Part shown: positions 20,835 to 22,168 of the stretch, in pieces
Numbering within the stretch: position 1 is the first letter of the stretch
How the letters are laid out: the number at the start of each line of letters is the position of its first letter
Translations under genes and position numbers: made by a program
The notes under the pieces: model-generated
The model's input: only the letters and a program-made list of their open reading frames with translations
Database searches by the model: none
Told to the model about the DNA's origin: nothing
Source: CAYLHS01 sp964496205
GTDB lineage: Bacteria > Actinomycetota > Acidimicrobiia > Spongiisociales > UBA4744
Direction: 5' to 3'
Length of the DNA stretch: 22,168 nucleotides
Assembly (NCBI GenBank): GCA_964496205.1
Contig: CAZBXV010000037.1
Coordinates: 1 to 22,168, forward strand

Positions 20835-22082
20835 ATGACCCCCCTCCAGGCGATCCTCCTCGTGGTCCTTGCATTGTGTGTGCTTTCGTCCGGGTTTCTC
20901 TCCGGATCGGAGACGGCAATCGTCGCAGTCCCCAGAGAGCGAGCTCACCAGCTTGCAGAACAGGGAGGTCGAGGGCGGCGGCTCGAAGCCCTCCTCGCCG
21001 ACTTCGAGGACACCATCGGGACGCTGCTGCTGGCGAACAACTTCGTCAACATCCTGGGAGCATCCGTGGCTACCGCACTGGCCATCGCACTTGTGGGTGA
21101 GACGTGGGGTCCGTGGCTCGCGACGGTCGTTGTCACAGCGGTCATCCTGATCGTTGGCGAGATCACACCGAAGACACTCGCCACCAGACGACCGGACCAA
21201 TATGCGCTCGCCGTAGCGCCTGTCTTGTTCCGGCTCGTCCGCATCCTCGATCCGATTACCGCCGTATTCGTCGCAATCAGCCGCGGGATTCTTCGGTTGC
21301 TGGGTGTTCCCCGGCAGGACCAGGCTTCTCTCATCACCGAAGAGGACATCCGTGCCCTCGCAATGCTGGGTGAGCAGGCAGGCGAAATCGAGTCGGCGGA
21401 GCGAGAGATCATCGATTCGCTCTTCGAGGTGACCGACCGACCGGTACGGGACGTCATGACCCCGCGGGTAGAGATCGTGACCATGGGCGAGACTCCGACT
21501 GCGGCCGAAATCCGCCGGGTCGTTATGGAGTCAGGGCATTCGCGCTATCCCGTGGTCGACGGTGATCTCGATCACATCCGCGGGGTCCTCTACGTGAAAG
21601 ACTTGCTGCGCGCTCCTCGAGATCCCTCGACCGAAGAGATCGCCGGGTTCCTGCGGGAACCGCTCTACATCCCTGAGAGCGCCTCCGTGTTGGAGGCGCT
21701 CCAATTGCTGCGGCAACACCGTGCAGGATTCGCAGCGGTGCTCGATGAACACGGCGGTGTCGAGGGGATCCTCACAATCAAGGATCTGATCGCCGAGCTG
21801 GTCGGCGAGATCCAGGACGAGTTCGATCCCGGCGTGCCGGTGACGGTGTCTCTCGGTGCGGGAATGTGGATCACCGATGGGCGCGTGGCGGTCGAGGACC
21901 TGTCCGAGGAGATCGGGGTCGAACTGCCCGAAGGGCCATACGGGTCGGTTGGCGGGCTCTACCTTGCTCACAGCGGCGAGATCCCAACTGAAGGCGACTC
22001 GATCCATCTCGCCGGCTTGCGCTTCACGGTGCTGCACATGGAGGGTCGCCGCATCGACCGGCTCCGGGTCGAACGCACCTGA
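20835..22082 (+). CDS. CNNM/CorC (HlyC)-family membrane protein with CBS domains
   Basis: A 415-residue protein of the DUF21-CBS-CorC_HlyC architecture, linked to magnesium or cobalt efflux and homeostasis in characterised members. The DUF21 membrane region spans about 1-160, with hydrophobic segments near 4-27, 62-88, 93-115 and 123-156, and conserved LSGSETAIVAV (22-32) and VGEITPKTLA (107-116). A CBS pair follows (about 205-325; RDVMTPRVEIV and the TIKDLIAELVGEIQDE end). The CorC_HlyC domain is at about 335-412. ATG lies 13 bp after the receiver gene with only a weak ribosome binding site, fitting co-translation with it. The transported ion is inferred from the family. Confidence 0.93.
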   Translation: MTPLQAILLVVLALCVLSSGFLSGSETAIVAVPRERAHQLAEQGGRGRRLEALLADFEDTIGTLLLANNFVNILGASVATALAIALVGETWGPWLATVVVTAVILIVGEITPKTLATRRPDQYALAVAPVLFRLVRILDPITAVFVAISRGILRLLGVPRQDQASLITEEDIRALAMLGEQAGEIESAEREIIDSLFEVTDRPVRDVMTPRVEIVTMGETPTAAEIRRVVMESGHSRYPVVDGDLDHIRGVLYVKDLLRAPRDPSTEEIAGFLREPLYIPESASVLEALQLLRQHRAGFAAVLDEHGGVEGILTIKDLIAELVGEIQDEFDPGVPVTVSLGAGMWITDGRVAVEDLSEEIGVELPEGPYGSVGGLYLAHSGEIPTEGDSIHLAGLRFTVLHMEGRRIDRLRVERT

Positions 22083-22119
22083 TCCGCTGGTGTCACCGGC
22101 TGGTATCATTCCCGGCCTT

Positions 22120-22168
22120 CGGGACGTGGCGCAGTTTGGCAGCGCGCAGCGTTCGGGACGCTGAGGTC
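22120..22168 (+). tRNA. tRNA-Pro, anticodon CGG (5' part, cut by the window end)
   Basis: The acceptor strand CGGGACG (22120-22126) is followed by the D stem GCGC (22129-22132) pairing with GCGC (22142-22145). The anticodon stem CAGCG (22147-22151) pairs with CGCTG (22159-22163). The loop TTCGGGA gives anticodon CGG, reading the proline codon CCG. The T arm and 3' acceptor lie beyond the window. The gene starts 37 bp after the CNNM-type stop. Confidence 0.9.

Overview
The window is GC-rich, gene-dense DNA from an actinobacterium. The evidence is a WhiB-family Fe-S regulator, a GlnR-like regulator beside two type I glutamine synthetases, a Mrp/A-type Fe-S carrier pair, an M23 peptidase with a very Thr-rich linker, and many starts that look leaderless (TANNNT 6-8 nt before the start codon). 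The Thr-rich linkers and intergenic hairpin debris would suit Acidimicrobiia or a related deep lineage, but that placement is inference.

Layout. 1-350: the last 16 codons of an unknown protein, a possible IS481-type relic and mosaic repeats. 351-4300: a nitrogen module, with glnA (minus) and a second glutamine synthetase (plus) diverging from a shared control region, then a GlnR-like regulator overlapping the second synthetase and a stand-alone cyclic-nucleotide-binding protein. The shared region holds four 5-mers at exact 11-bp spacing that match the GlnR-box pattern. 4398-8171: a 1257-residue membrane protein with a STAND/AAA-type ATPase, a helical-repeat region, one membrane segment and an outer eight-repeat PQQ-like beta-propeller. 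It is the most unusual protein here. 8376-10276: RidA and an ALDH7-type aldehyde dehydrogenase, overlapping by 4 nt and probably used in lysine catabolism. 10277-11798: an alpha/beta hydrolase between two spacers full of hairpins and degraded repeats. 11799-13388: divergent A-type Fe-S carrier and Mrp/ApbC. 13578-16266: a minus-strand operon (NUDIX, metallo-beta-lactamase fold, M23 peptidase) with 4-nt overlaps. 16301-16706: a perfect 162-bp tandem repeat (2.5 copies) running into the selA promoter. 16731-19837: overlapping selA-selB, so the organism should make selenoproteins. 19838-20095: a WhiB-family gene convergent with selB with no gap. 20459-22082: a single-domain receiver and a CNNM/CorC-type membrane protein. 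22120-end: the 5' part of tRNA-Pro(CGG).

How the parts fit: the nitrogen module looks like a self-contained GlnR regulon core, in which a phosphorylation-independent regulator is encoded beside the two synthetases it probably controls. The Fe-S carrier pair forms a cofactor-assembly locus. selA-selB give selenocysteine charging and delivery, but neither selC, selD nor a selenoprotein gene is visible in the window.
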